Positions 1 through 7,745 of a stretch of DNA of 64,000 bases are shown here, piece after piece. The stretch covers positions 744,001 to 808,000 of the forward strand of contig OY770026.1 in assembly GCA_963669455.1 (NCBI GenBank). Direction: 5' to 3'. The DNA comes from JAWKWH01 sp963669455 (GTDB lineage: Bacteria > Pseudomonadota > Alphaproteobacteria > Rhizobiales > Rhizobiaceae). Position 1 is the stretch's first letter. Every line of letters starts with the position of its first letter. The notes beneath the pieces were generated by a model, which did no database searches, had not been told where the DNA came from, and worked only from the letters and a program-made list of their open reading frames with translations. The translations under genes were made by a program, and so were the position numbers.

Positions 1-525
1 CCAATCCACATGCCGCAATTCCAGAAAACCGCGATTGAACCATGAGCTGAACAGGTGCTTGAAATCATCGTCGACAGGTGACAGTTCCGGATTCTTTTGT
101 ATTACGTCAAGAAGATCAGCACGGATGGCCATCAGCGCAGATGTTCCATCATACACCTGATTGAGGCGGCGAAGAATATTTTGACGCAACGGCTCCGATT
201 CTGCATGTAGGCGGCTGGCGGCAACCGGGTCTTGCGAATGCATATAAGCGTCGACAGCCGTCTGCACTCGTTCATGATCTGGGCCAAACTGATCGAGCAG
301 CAGGCGAAAGAACGCCGGCTGTTCTTCCTTTTCAAGCAGCTGATATTGCGAAAGAATTTCCGTCGCCGTCGCCAATTCGGTTGCTTCACCGATATTCGAA
401 AGCAAATGCCGGCACAATTCCTCCAGGCCCCCGATTTCCGGTTTCCTGCGAGAAGAAGATGTAAGCTCGCTGAATAGCTTTCCTCTTTCAGCAATGGACT
501 TTAGAAACTCGGAAAGAAACGACAT
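1..525 (-). CDS. malonyl-CoA decarboxylase, N-terminal part (gene continues beyond left edge)
   Basis: The minus frame is open from an ATG at 525 to the window edge, 175 codons with no stop. The translation begins MSFLSEFLKSIAERGKLF. It contains an N-terminal helical region typical of malonyl-CoA decarboxylase, ending in segments such as RADLLDVIQKNPELSPVDDD and HLFSSWFNRGFLELRHVDW, a stretch strongly conserved in this family where the helical domain meets the GNAT-like catalytic domain. The enzyme converts malonyl-CoA to acetyl-CoA and CO2; in rhizobia it acts in malonate use. The catalytic C-terminal domain lies outside the window. The gene diverges from the DMT transporter at 656, with a palindrome in the shared intergenic region. 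Family call is confident; the physiological role is inferred. Confidence 0.85.
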   Translation of the reverse strand, partial: MSFLSEFLKSIAERGKLFSELTSSSRRKPEIGGLEELCRHLLSNIGEATELATATEILSQYQLLEKEEQPAFFRLLLDQFGPDHERVQTAVDAYMHSQDPVAASRLHAESEPLRQNILRRLNQVYDGTSALMAIRADLLDVIQKNPELSPVDDDFKHLFSSWFNRGFLELRHVDW

Positions 526-569
526 GTGGTAGCGGCTTCAGTAGATTGCGGAACGATATCGGAGCGAGT

Positions 570-590
570 AATATCCAATTATTGGATATT
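570..590. promoter_or_regulatory. perfect palindrome in divergent intergenic region, probable operator
   Basis: Arms AATATCCAAT and ATTGGATATT are separated by one base. It lies 45 bases upstream of the malonyl-CoA decarboxylase start and 66 bases upstream of the transporter start, where a repressor could control both. Symmetry and position suggest a dimeric regulator; GntR-family MatR regulates malonate genes in rhizobia, but no such gene is visible here and the site does not obviously match. Confidence 0.5.
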
Positions 591-655
591 GCATCCATTT
601 TAGATGAGTATGTTTCATAAAGCAATGAGGCGCCCGCCTCCAGGGAGATGACAAT

Positions 656-1561
656 TTGACCCGTCCAGATGAGCACGTCCTCGCGCACTGCGCCATGCTC
701 CTATATGCGGCGCTTGTAGCGGGATCATTCTCATATGGTGCTTTGGCTGCGCCGCATATAGGTCCTGTTCCACTTACCGCCGCACGATTTGTCCTGGCTT
801 CAATCCTGATGGGTTCGCTGTTGCTCGTTTTGCGCCGTCGCTTGCCAGCAAGACCGGTTGCCGTCTGGCGTTACGCCATTCTTGGCTCTCTCATGGGGGT
901 CTTCTTTATTTTGATGTTCGTGGCCCTTCAGATTACAGATCCGGTTTCCACTGGTGCGGTGTTTACACTCATTCCGCTCATGAGCGCCGTGTTCGGTTAC
1001 ATCTTTCTGCGCCAGTCGACGCGCGGGATTGTCGCCATAAGTCTGATCATCTCCGCGGTTGGAGCACTTTGGGTCATATTTCGCGGCGAGCTCAACAGAG
1101 CACTGGCATTCGATATTGGACGTGGCGAGGCTATATTTTTGATCGGATGTGCCTGTCAGGCCGCCTACGGACCTCTGGTCCGGCTGCTGAACCGGGGCGA
1201 ACCGGTATTTGAATTCACGCTCTGGACACTTGTGGCGGCGACTGTGTGCGTCGGCTTTTATGCAACACCTGAAATCCTAGAGACTTCCTGGCTGTCATTG
1301 CCGCCGATTGTCTGGACATGCCTGCTCTACCTGGCCATTGCGTCGACGGCGATAAGCTTCTTTCTGCTTCAATATGCGTCAATGCGGCTGCATTCCGCGA
1401 AGGTCTTTGCCTATGGTTATCTGATACCGACATTCGTCATCGTGATTGAAGGCGTGCTCGGACATGGATGGGCGTCATTGGTCGTCATAGTAGGGGCTTT
1501 TATGACCATTGGCGGTTTGCTGATACTGGTACGGACGCCGGACATCGCGCGCGCAAAGTAG
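656..1561 (+). CDS. DMT-superfamily (EamA) transporter
   Basis: A 301-residue, very hydrophobic protein with about ten predicted transmembrane helices in two EamA repeats, the usual size for drug/metabolite exporters. Typical features include a GALAAPHIGPVPLTAARF segment in the first repeat and the FTLIPLMSAVFGYIFL stretch at the end of the first EamA domain. The start is taken as TTG at 656 because GGGAG lies just upstream; an ATG 13 codons later is possible. Substrate cannot be told. It diverges from malonyl-CoA decarboxylase, so a link to carboxylate metabolism is possible but unproven. Confidence 0.85.
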   Translation: MTRPDEHVLAHCAMLLYAALVAGSFSYGALAAPHIGPVPLTAARFVLASILMGSLLLVLRRRLPARPVAVWRYAILGSLMGVFFILMFVALQITDPVSTGAVFTLIPLMSAVFGYIFLRQSTRGIVAISLIISAVGALWVIFRGELNRALAFDIGRGEAIFLIGCACQAAYGPLVRLLNRGEPVFEFTLWTLVAATVCVGFYATPEILETSWLSLPPIVWTCLLYLAIASTAISFFLLQYASMRLHSAKVFAYGYLIPTFVIVIEGVLGHGWASLVVIVGAFMTIGGLLILVRTPDIARAK

Positions 1562-1731
1562 TCTGGAATGCGCATCATAAAAAATCCAATTCATCACCGA
1601 TAGTAACAAAGACTTTGCGCATTCGATGTGGCTCGGTGTCGACAAGCCAGACGCATGGCCACATGGCGCGACAAAAGTAAGAAGCCATCATTGGAGACTT
1701 GAATAGGTGCACATGCGCAGCGCGAGTAACG

Positions 1732-2784
1732 CTACGTCCAATTCGCGTCATTCAGATTTTCGCGTGTTATCACTTCAACTGGAACCGAGGAGATTACGAC
1801 CTCTCTGTTTTCCAGCCTCGCAATCATTGCGTCCACGGCGCGTTCGGCCAGCAATTGCATGTTTTGGTGGACAATGAATTGCATTGCGCCATCCAGTATG
1901 TAGTCCCTTGTTTTTGCGGTCAGGTTGTGGCCGATGAATTTGACTTCATTCTTCAACTTTTTCTCGCTCAGTGCGCGAACGACGCCTTCATTCCCGCCTC
2001 CGACATTATAGATGCCGGCGATATCGGGGTGCTTCTCAAGCACCTCAAGAATTGCATTGTAGTTTCCGGTTATGTCGTCCTGCCCGCTCACTGTTTGAAC
2101 AGCTTCGAGATGGGGGCAATCGCTGCGTAAATATGCGCGGAACCCCATTTCGCGGTATTCATGGCTCCGGTATAGCTGGCCGCCGGACAGAACAACAACC
2201 TTGCCGCCTTGAGGGCAGGCGAGCCCCATCAACAGCCCCGCTGTTCGGCCGCCAGCGCGGCTATCGCTTCCGACGAAACCGATAAGCGGCGCATGTGCAA
2301 GGGGGGATACCAATGCCAAACAGGGAATGTTCCTTAACTTGAGATGCTCGACGGCATCGCGCACGCGTTGGTCTTCGAGCGCCTGAAAGGCAACCGCATC
2401 GATGCCCTGTCCTTCGCAAGATCGCAATTTTCGCGCCAGAACCGCGGGCTCCATCTTTGTTGTGAAGATGCATTCAATCGTTGCGTTCCCCTTCACGCCG
2501 AATTGCTGAAAGCACTCTGCCAGGAACTCGGTCGAAGGACCGGCGACTTCCGGCAGAAATACCTTTAGGCGCCAAGGTTTTGCACGATTTTGAACCCGCG
2601 AGCCTGTTTCAATTGCTGCCTTTGCCTGCAAGACACGCTGGCGTGTGGCTTGCCTCACGCGGCCGCGTTTGTTCAAAACACGGTCAACAGTTGCGATTCC
2701 GACGCCTGCAACACGCGCAATTTCGGATTGCGTCGCCCGGTGCCGAACTGTGGGCGGGTGTGATTTGTCCGATTCGTCCATCAT
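1732..2784 (-). CDS. LacI-family transcriptional regulator (first of two paralogues)
   Basis: A 350-residue protein with an N-terminal LacI helix-turn-helix (about residues 18-65; SEIARVAGVGIATVDRVLNK) and a periplasmic-binding-protein-like effector domain. GIYNVGGGNEGVVRALSEKK near residues 255-275 is typical of the sugar-binding regulators of the RbsB type. It diverges from the TRAP transporter gene at 2928 and is the best candidate to control it and the inositol-type genes downstream. A second regulator of the same subfamily (13261-14286) shares the unusual TVDRVLN recognition-helix sequence, so the pair probably arose by duplication and may bind related operators. Two tandem ATGs (2784, 2781) can serve as start. 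Confidence 0.9.
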   Translation of the reverse strand: MMDESDKSHPPTVRHRATQSEIARVAGVGIATVDRVLNKRGRVRQATRQRVLQAKAAIETGSRVQNRAKPWRLKVFLPEVAGPSTEFLAECFQQFGVKGNATIECIFTTKMEPAVLARKLRSCEGQGIDAVAFQALEDQRVRDAVEHLKLRNIPCLALVSPLAHAPLIGFVGSDSRAGGRTAGLLMGLACPQGGKVVVLSGGQLYRSHEYREMGFRAYLRSDCPHLEAVQTVSGQDDITGNYNAILEVLEKHPDIAGIYNVGGGNEGVVRALSEKKLKNEVKFIGHNLTAKTRDYILDGAMQFIVHQNMQLLAERAVDAMIARLENREVVISSVPVEVITRENLNDANWT

Positions 2785-2787
2785 AAA

Positions 2788-2840
2788 TCATCATTATCAC
2801 ATCAATTGTTCTCATAATGGCATCATAAAACATCAGTTTG
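2788..2840. promoter_or_regulatory. AT-rich candidate operator/promoter region between lacI-type gene and dctP
   Basis: The divergent gap contains repeated ATCAT/TCATAA words, including CATCATAAATCATCATTATC and CATAATGGCATCATAAAACA. These partly resemble the palindrome ATGATA-N5-TATCAT next to the second LacI gene. This is a weak, position-based call. Confidence 0.3.
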
Positions 2841-2927
2841 GTGGATTTGATAAATTCCCCTTGCGAAAGCGATGAAGGTGCAAAATCTTGCGGCTCACTG
2901 GGCACATGCCCTAATTGGGAGGACATT

Positions 2928-3920
2928 ATGAAACTAACTTCGATGACGCTTGCCATCGCAGGTCTGATCTGCTCCGGTGCAGCAGTCGCTGCGCAGGATT
3001 TCACCTTTAAATACGGTAATGAGCAGCCTGAGGCATCGATCCGCTCTCAGTCGATGGTATTCTTCGAAACCGAGCTTGAGAAACGTTCCGGCGGCCGGAT
3101 CGAGGTCGAAAACTTCTTCGGAGGTACAATCGGCAACGAACGTGAGTTGATGGACCAGGTCACATCTGGCCTTATTCAGGGGACGCGTGGCGGGTTCTTT
3201 GCGGATGCATCCGGCGCATTCAACATCTATCAACTTCCGTTCCTGGTTGCGAACTGGGATGAGATGCAGTGTCTGGTCGGCAGCGAGTTCACGGATAGTA
3301 TCGAAGCGCGCGCCGCCGAAAACGGCTATCACATTCCGGCAACCGGCATCAGCCAGGGTTTTCGTGCGTATACCAACAATGTGCGCCCGATCACCAAAGT
3401 TGAAGATCTCGCCGGTCTGAAAATTCGTGAACCACAATCCGATCTGATGATCGCGACCGGTACGGCGCTTGGGTCAATTCCTATCGCGATGCCGTTCTCT
3501 GAAACATATCAGGCGTTCCAGCAAGGCGTGATCGACGGCCAGCACAACCCGCCACAGAACATTTGGGACTTCAATGTTCACGAAGTTCAGAAATATCTGT
3601 CTTTGACAAATCACATGACAGGCCCAGATCCGTTGATCGTGAACAAGGCCTGGTACGATAGCCTGCCTACCGACCTCCAGAAACTCTTTGATGACGTCGC
3701 CGTCGAAGCGCTTTCGATGTCAGACAACCTGTATCGTGAAGCTGAGGTTGGCGTGATTGAGGATATGAAAGCATTTGTGGAAGTGAACACATTGGAAGCA
3801 TCCGATCTGGTTGGTTTCCAAGAGGCTGTTGCACCTGTCTATGCGCAGATGATCGCTGCGGGCCATTTCTCTCAGGATGACATTGACGCCGCGCGTGCTG
3901 CTGCACAATCCTGCAACTGA
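2928..3920 (+). CDS. TRAP transporter substrate-binding protein, DctP family
   Basis: A 330-residue periplasmic protein. The chosen ATG at 2928 follows GGGAGGA and gives a clean signal peptide (MKLTSMTLAIAGLICSGAAV, cleavage near AVAAQD). The DctP fold is visible: FKYGNEQPEASIRSQSMVFF near the N-terminus and GLKIREPQSDLMIATGTALG around residues 160-180, where the conserved Arg binds a substrate carboxylate. The next motif, FSETYQAFQQGVIDGQHNPP, is also typical. It feeds the membrane components encoded immediately downstream. Context suggests a cyclitol-derived or sugar-acid substrate, which is inference; the conserved Arg fits an organic acid. Confidence 0.93.
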   Translation: MKLTSMTLAIAGLICSGAAVAAQDFTFKYGNEQPEASIRSQSMVFFETELEKRSGGRIEVENFFGGTIGNERELMDQVTSGLIQGTRGGFFADASGAFNIYQLPFLVANWDEMQCLVGSEFTDSIEARAAENGYHIPATGISQGFRAYTNNVRPITKVEDLAGLKIREPQSDLMIATGTALGSIPIAMPFSETYQAFQQGVIDGQHNPPQNIWDFNVHEVQKYLSLTNHMTGPDPLIVNKAWYDSLPTDLQKLFDDVAVEALSMSDNLYREAEVGVIEDMKAFVEVNTLEASDLVGFQEAVAPVYAQMIAAGHFSQDDIDAARAAAQSCN

Positions 3921-3948
3921 TCAATACCTGGTTTTAAGGGGGAGGCAC

Positions 3949-4452
3949 ATGGAGAAACTCGAAAAGGCAAATCGGATTCTGACCAATCTTCTGGAAACAG
4001 TGATGGTTTGCCTGTTCGGTATCTTCCTTGTCATCGTCGTGACAAAGGTGCTTTTGCGCCCCTTTGACACGGCGATCTACGGTGTCGATGAATTGGTCAA
4101 AATCGCCTTTCTGACGTCAAGCGCCATCGGCGGTGCGGTCGCAATATCGCGCCGCGAGCACATAGCGATAACCTTCTTCATCGACATCTTGCCAGCGCCA
4201 ATCAAGATTGGCCTGTATCTGCTTGGTCTATTGCTGGTCGCATTTGTGAATGCGGTGCTGGTTTACCTCTCAATTGATTGGATCGCGGGGCCTGGCAACA
4301 ACATCTGGCAGCCTTTCGGTATGCGGCAATCCTATGTGTTTTTGGTTGTGCCGGTTGCCTGCTCGCTCGCTGTATTTTTTTGCCTGGTCAAAGCCGTTCT
4401 CACCGTCGCCGGGCGCGAGAACACCGATGTGCTCTGGCTGCCGGAAGACTGA
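3949..4452 (+). CDS. TRAP transporter small permease, DctQ family
   Basis: A 167-residue membrane protein with four hydrophobic helices, as usual for DctQ. ATG at 3949 is preceded by GGGGGAGG. The segment GVDELVKIAFLTSSAIGGAV matches the conserved second-helix region of the family. It lies 28 bases after dctP and 3 bases before dctM, so the three genes form one operon. DctQ supports assembly of the transporter. Confidence 0.9.
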   Translation: MEKLEKANRILTNLLETVMVCLFGIFLVIVVTKVLLRPFDTAIYGVDELVKIAFLTSSAIGGAVAISRREHIAITFFIDILPAPIKIGLYLLGLLLVAFVNAVLVYLSIDWIAGPGNNIWQPFGMRQSYVFLVVPVACSLAVFFCLVKAVLTVAGRENTDVLWLPED

Positions 4453-4455
4453 TCA

Positions 4456-5736
4456 ATGCTTATTTTACTTGGCGCACTCTTCATCTTTCTGCTTATCGGC
4501 GTACCTGTCGCTTATGCGCTTGGGCTTGCCTCGGTTGCTTATTTCATGGTGGAAAGTCCGGCCGCGCTTGGATTTGTGGTGCAACGGTTCTTTTCCGGCA
4601 TCAACAATTATCCGCTGGTTTCGCTGCCCTTCTTCATTTTGATGGGACTGGTGATGAACTCAGGCGGGATTACCCGCCGCCTGCTTGACCTGTCCGTGTT
4701 CTTTGTCGGTCGTTTCAAAGGTGGCCTTGGGCATGTGAACGTCGTGGCCTCCATGATTTTTGGCGGTATTTCGGGATCGTCGGCATCGGATACCGCTTCG
4801 ATTGGAGCTGTCCTCATTCCCGAGATGCAAAAACGCGGTTACCCGATTGAGGTGGCATCCGGTATCACGGTCGCATCATCGACCATGGGGATGATTATCC
4901 CGCCATCTGTGCCGATGATCATCTATGCTATCGCCGCCGAGGTGTCGATTGGCCAATTGTTTCTTGGCGGGATCATTCCGGGCATCATGGTTGGGCTGCT
5001 CCAGATGCTTGTCATCGCGTATCTGGCGCATAAACGCGGATATCCGACCGAGGTTGTTCCATTCAGCCTGAAAGCTGCCTGGACAGAGTTTAAAAACTCC
5101 GTTCCGGTGCTGATCATGCCTATCATGATCGTCGGGTCGGTGGTTTTTGGCTTCGTAACACCGACCGAAACGGCGGGTGCTGCGGTCGTCTATGGCCTTA
5201 TCATCGGATTTTTCCTTGTGGGGCTGGCCACAATCAAAGAACTGCCTTTGGCGATGCGTCAGGCGATCATCATGTCGGCCAAAATAATGATGATCATCGC
5301 ATTCAGCCAGGTGTTCATCACCGTGCTTGCGCTTGAGCGCGTCCCAAATCAAATCGGCGACTTCATCACCGGGTTTGGCCTTGGGCCCACGGGTTTCATC
5401 GTGATGACCGCTTTGCTCATCCTGCTTGCGGGGACATTCATCGATGTAAGTCCTGCGATCCTGTTGATGACGCCAGTGCTGTTGCCGGTCGCCCAAGAAA
5501 TGGGGATTTCGGGGGTGCATTTTGGCGTTGTGATGATCTTGGGCCTGGCCGTTGGCGCATGCACGCCCCCGGTGGGAAATTGCCTGAATGTATGTGCGGC
5601 GATCACGCGTTTGCCAATTGGAAAGATCTTTTGGGGCGCCGCGCCATTCCTGTTGGCGAACGTTGTGGTTTTGCTTTTGATCTGCATCTTTCCGCAATTG
5701 GTGCTTTGGATCCCGGGCTTGGCGTTCGGACCTTAA
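4456..5736 (+). CDS. TRAP transporter large permease, DctM family
   Basis: A 426-residue integral membrane protein with about 11-12 helices. The hallmark GGISGSSASDTASIGAVLIP around residues 98-117 and the ITVASSTMGMIIPPSVPMII segment are diagnostic for the DctM sodium/substrate channel subunit. It begins 3 bases after the small permease stop. Together with DctP and DctQ it forms a secondary, ion-driven high-affinity uptake system. Inositol uptake in rhizobia is usually by an ABC transporter, so a TRAP system in this position is noteworthy. Confidence 0.95.
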   Translation: MLILLGALFIFLLIGVPVAYALGLASVAYFMVESPAALGFVVQRFFSGINNYPLVSLPFFILMGLVMNSGGITRRLLDLSVFFVGRFKGGLGHVNVVASMIFGGISGSSASDTASIGAVLIPEMQKRGYPIEVASGITVASSTMGMIIPPSVPMIIYAIAAEVSIGQLFLGGIIPGIMVGLLQMLVIAYLAHKRGYPTEVVPFSLKAAWTEFKNSVPVLIMPIMIVGSVVFGFVTPTETAGAAVVYGLIIGFFLVGLATIKELPLAMRQAIIMSAKIMMIIAFSQVFITVLALERVPNQIGDFITGFGLGPTGFIVMTALLILLAGTFIDVSPAILLMTPVLLPVAQEMGISGVHFGVVMILGLAVGACTPPVGNCLNVCAAITRLPIGKIFWGAAPFLLANVVVLLLICIFPQLVLWIPGLAFGP

Positions 5737-5873
5737 GAGATTTCGGGCAGCGAGGTGTCTTTCGGACCCGCCCGGTGCCTTGGCGCTGAAACCTCGAAAT
5801 GAGTCGACACCCGAATAGGGCGTCAAATGCAGCGCGTTTCGGCCTATGAGTCGAACAGGAAAAGGAATGTACT

Positions 5874-6761
5874 ATGCGCGCAGGAGTAGTTGGATTGGGG
5901 GATATGGGCAGTGGCCTGGCAAAAAACCTCATCAAGAACGGGTTCGAGACGTTTGGATTTGATCTGAGCGAGGAACGCCTGAATGCCCTGAACGCCATGG
6001 GCGGAACCATAGCAGGTGATATCGCCGGGGTGGGACGGAACGCTGACATCGTCTTTGTTATGGTCATGAATGGCGATCAGGCAAAATCCGTCATTTTGGG
6101 GGAAGCCGGCCTGATCGCGCATATGGAAAAAGGCGGGGCCGTCGCTCTGACCGCAACGATCAAACCACGCGAAGCGCGAGAAATCGCAGTCGCCATGGAA
6201 GGTTCCGGTATTCATCTCATCGACAGCCCGGTTTCGGGTGGCTTCCCCGGTGCGCAAGGCGGCACCCTGACAATGATGGCCGCAGCGCCAGATGCGATAT
6301 TGGATGCGTTTAAACCCGCGATGGAGGCCGTCTCTGCAACGATCCACCGGGTCGGTGACGAAGCGGGGCAAGGCCAGATTGTAAAAGCATGCCTGCAAAC
6401 GCTCATCGGCTCCATCTTTTCGGCGACATTTGAGGCATCTGTTTTGGCGGCAAAGGCCGGCCTGAAGGGCGAAAACCTCTTCAAGGTCTTCTCGACCTCG
6501 GGTGCCGGGTGCGGATGCACCAACATCGCGCTTGAAAACATCATTGACCGCCAATTCGAAAATACCGGTTCCGGTATTGGAACAATGCACAAGGATCTGA
6601 CCATCTCGCTGAATTTGGCCGAGGAACTGGGTGTTCCGATGCAAACGGCTTCAAGTGCCATGCAAATCTTCCACGCCGGAAAATCGAAATTCCCTGAGGG
6701 CGACAATTGGGCTTGTACCAAAGTGATCGAAGAGATCGTCGGCGCAGAGCTTCACCGTTGA
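5874..6761 (+). CDS. 3-hydroxyisobutyrate-dehydrogenase-family NAD(P) oxidoreductase
   Basis: A 295-residue beta-hydroxyacid dehydrogenase. The Rossmann motif GLGDMGSGLAKNLIKNGF is at residues 7-24, the substrate-binding DSPVSGG at about 117-123, and the catalytic-lysine region GQIVKACLQTLIGS near 166-179. The family oxidises 3-hydroxy acids (hydroxyisobutyrate, tartronate semialdehyde, threonate). In this setting it may act on an acid formed from a cyclitol or sugar acid, or supply a redox step. The exact substrate cannot be read. It precedes the TIM-barrel isomerase by 13 bases and is likely co-transcribed with it. Confidence 0.87.
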   Translation: MRAGVVGLGDMGSGLAKNLIKNGFETFGFDLSEERLNALNAMGGTIAGDIAGVGRNADIVFVMVMNGDQAKSVILGEAGLIAHMEKGGAVALTATIKPREAREIAVAMEGSGIHLIDSPVSGGFPGAQGGTLTMMAAAPDAILDAFKPAMEAVSATIHRVGDEAGQGQIVKACLQTLIGSIFSATFEASVLAAKAGLKGENLFKVFSTSGAGCGCTNIALENIIDRQFENTGSGIGTMHKDLTISLNLAEELGVPMQTASSAMQIFHAGKSKFPEGDNWACTKVIEEIVGAELHR

Positions 6762-6774
6762 GAAGGACGAGAAA

Positions 6775-7638
6775 ATGAAACTAGGTGTAATTTGCGACGG
6801 TATCAGCCGTGATCTGAAACACGCTGTCGATGTGATGGACCAATTTGATCTGGAATATGCAGAGCTTCAATTCGTCGGTGATACCGAAGTTGGCGATCTT
6901 TCTGCCCAAGAGATCAAGGAAATCAATACCCTGTTGCGGGATCGAGGCAAGCCTGTTTCTTGCCTGTCGCGCCATATTTTTGCGGGGATGACCGGTGCCA
7001 ATGTTCCAGGTGACGACCTGCACACCAAACACATGGATGCGCTTAAGCGCGTGATCGACATGGCCCATGTGGTCGGCAGCCCGTTGGTGCGGATCATGAC
7101 CCCGAAGAAAGAGCAGATTCTTTGGGGCTTTGGCGGTGCCGAAAAATGGAACGTTTCACATGGCGCATGGGACAGGATGTTGCCCTTGATCGCGCCCGCG
7201 ATTGACGTGGCCAAAGATGCTGGCGTGACGCTTGTCGTCGAAACCGGCAATGGCACGATGGTCAACTCGAACTATACGGGTCGCAAGCTGATCGACGATC
7301 TGAATGCGAAGGACACGCTCAAAATCCTTTGGGACCCGGCCAACAATTGCTGGTGCCACGAAGAGGCGTATCCAGCCGGGTATGAAGAGGTCAAAGACGG
7401 TTACCTTGGCCATATCCATATTAAGGATGTGCAGGTCGACACGCCGCGCGCGACACTTGAGGTCAAGCGCATGGGTGAAGGCCAGCTTGCGGATCAGTTC
7501 CAGCCTATGGCGGATGTGCTGCGCGCGGATGGCTATGATGGTGTCATCAGCTTTGAAAGCGTGTTCCATCCCGGGAACGGCAATTTCGAAGATGGCTTCA
7601 GACAATGTGTTGGACGGTTCAAAGAGCTTTACGCCTGA
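6775..7638 (+). CDS. sugar phosphate isomerase/epimerase (xylose-isomerase-like TIM barrel)
   Basis: A 287-residue AP-endonuclease-2-like TIM barrel. Metal-ligand regions are visible: TLVVETGNG near residue 160, ILWDPANNCW near 183, GHIHIKD near 213 and ISFESVFHPGNG near 260. The family includes inosose isomerase (IolI), inosose dehydratase (IolE) and ketose epimerases. IolE is encoded separately at 11505, so this one could isomerise an inosose or another keto-sugar brought in by the TRAP system. The start ATG has AGGACGAG upstream. Specific reaction unknown. Confidence 0.85.
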   Translation: MKLGVICDGISRDLKHAVDVMDQFDLEYAELQFVGDTEVGDLSAQEIKEINTLLRDRGKPVSCLSRHIFAGMTGANVPGDDLHTKHMDALKRVIDMAHVVGSPLVRIMTPKKEQILWGFGGAEKWNVSHGAWDRMLPLIAPAIDVAKDAGVTLVVETGNGTMVNSNYTGRKLIDDLNAKDTLKILWDPANNCWCHEEAYPAGYEEVKDGYLGHIHIKDVQVDTPRATLEVKRMGEGQLADQFQPMADVLRADGYDGVISFESVFHPGNGNFEDGFRQCVGRFKELYA

Positions 7639-7745
7639 CTTTTGAAACGGCGCTCGGTCGTTGAAGCCAGATGGAATGCAATGCCCGATAGCGGGCTTTA
7701 CAGGTCCGCCTCATGTTTTCCTTTTGATCGGGAAGGTAGAGCAAA

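Noticed and set aside
132..494. 120-codon minus frame at the left edge
   Set aside because: It is out of frame with the malonyl-CoA decarboxylase reading frame that covers the whole region and shows clear family motifs.
4876..5826. 316-codon minus-strand frame opposite dctM
   Set aside because: It is antisense to a full-length, motif-complete DctM gene and its His/Asp/Arg-rich composition is that of a shadow frame.
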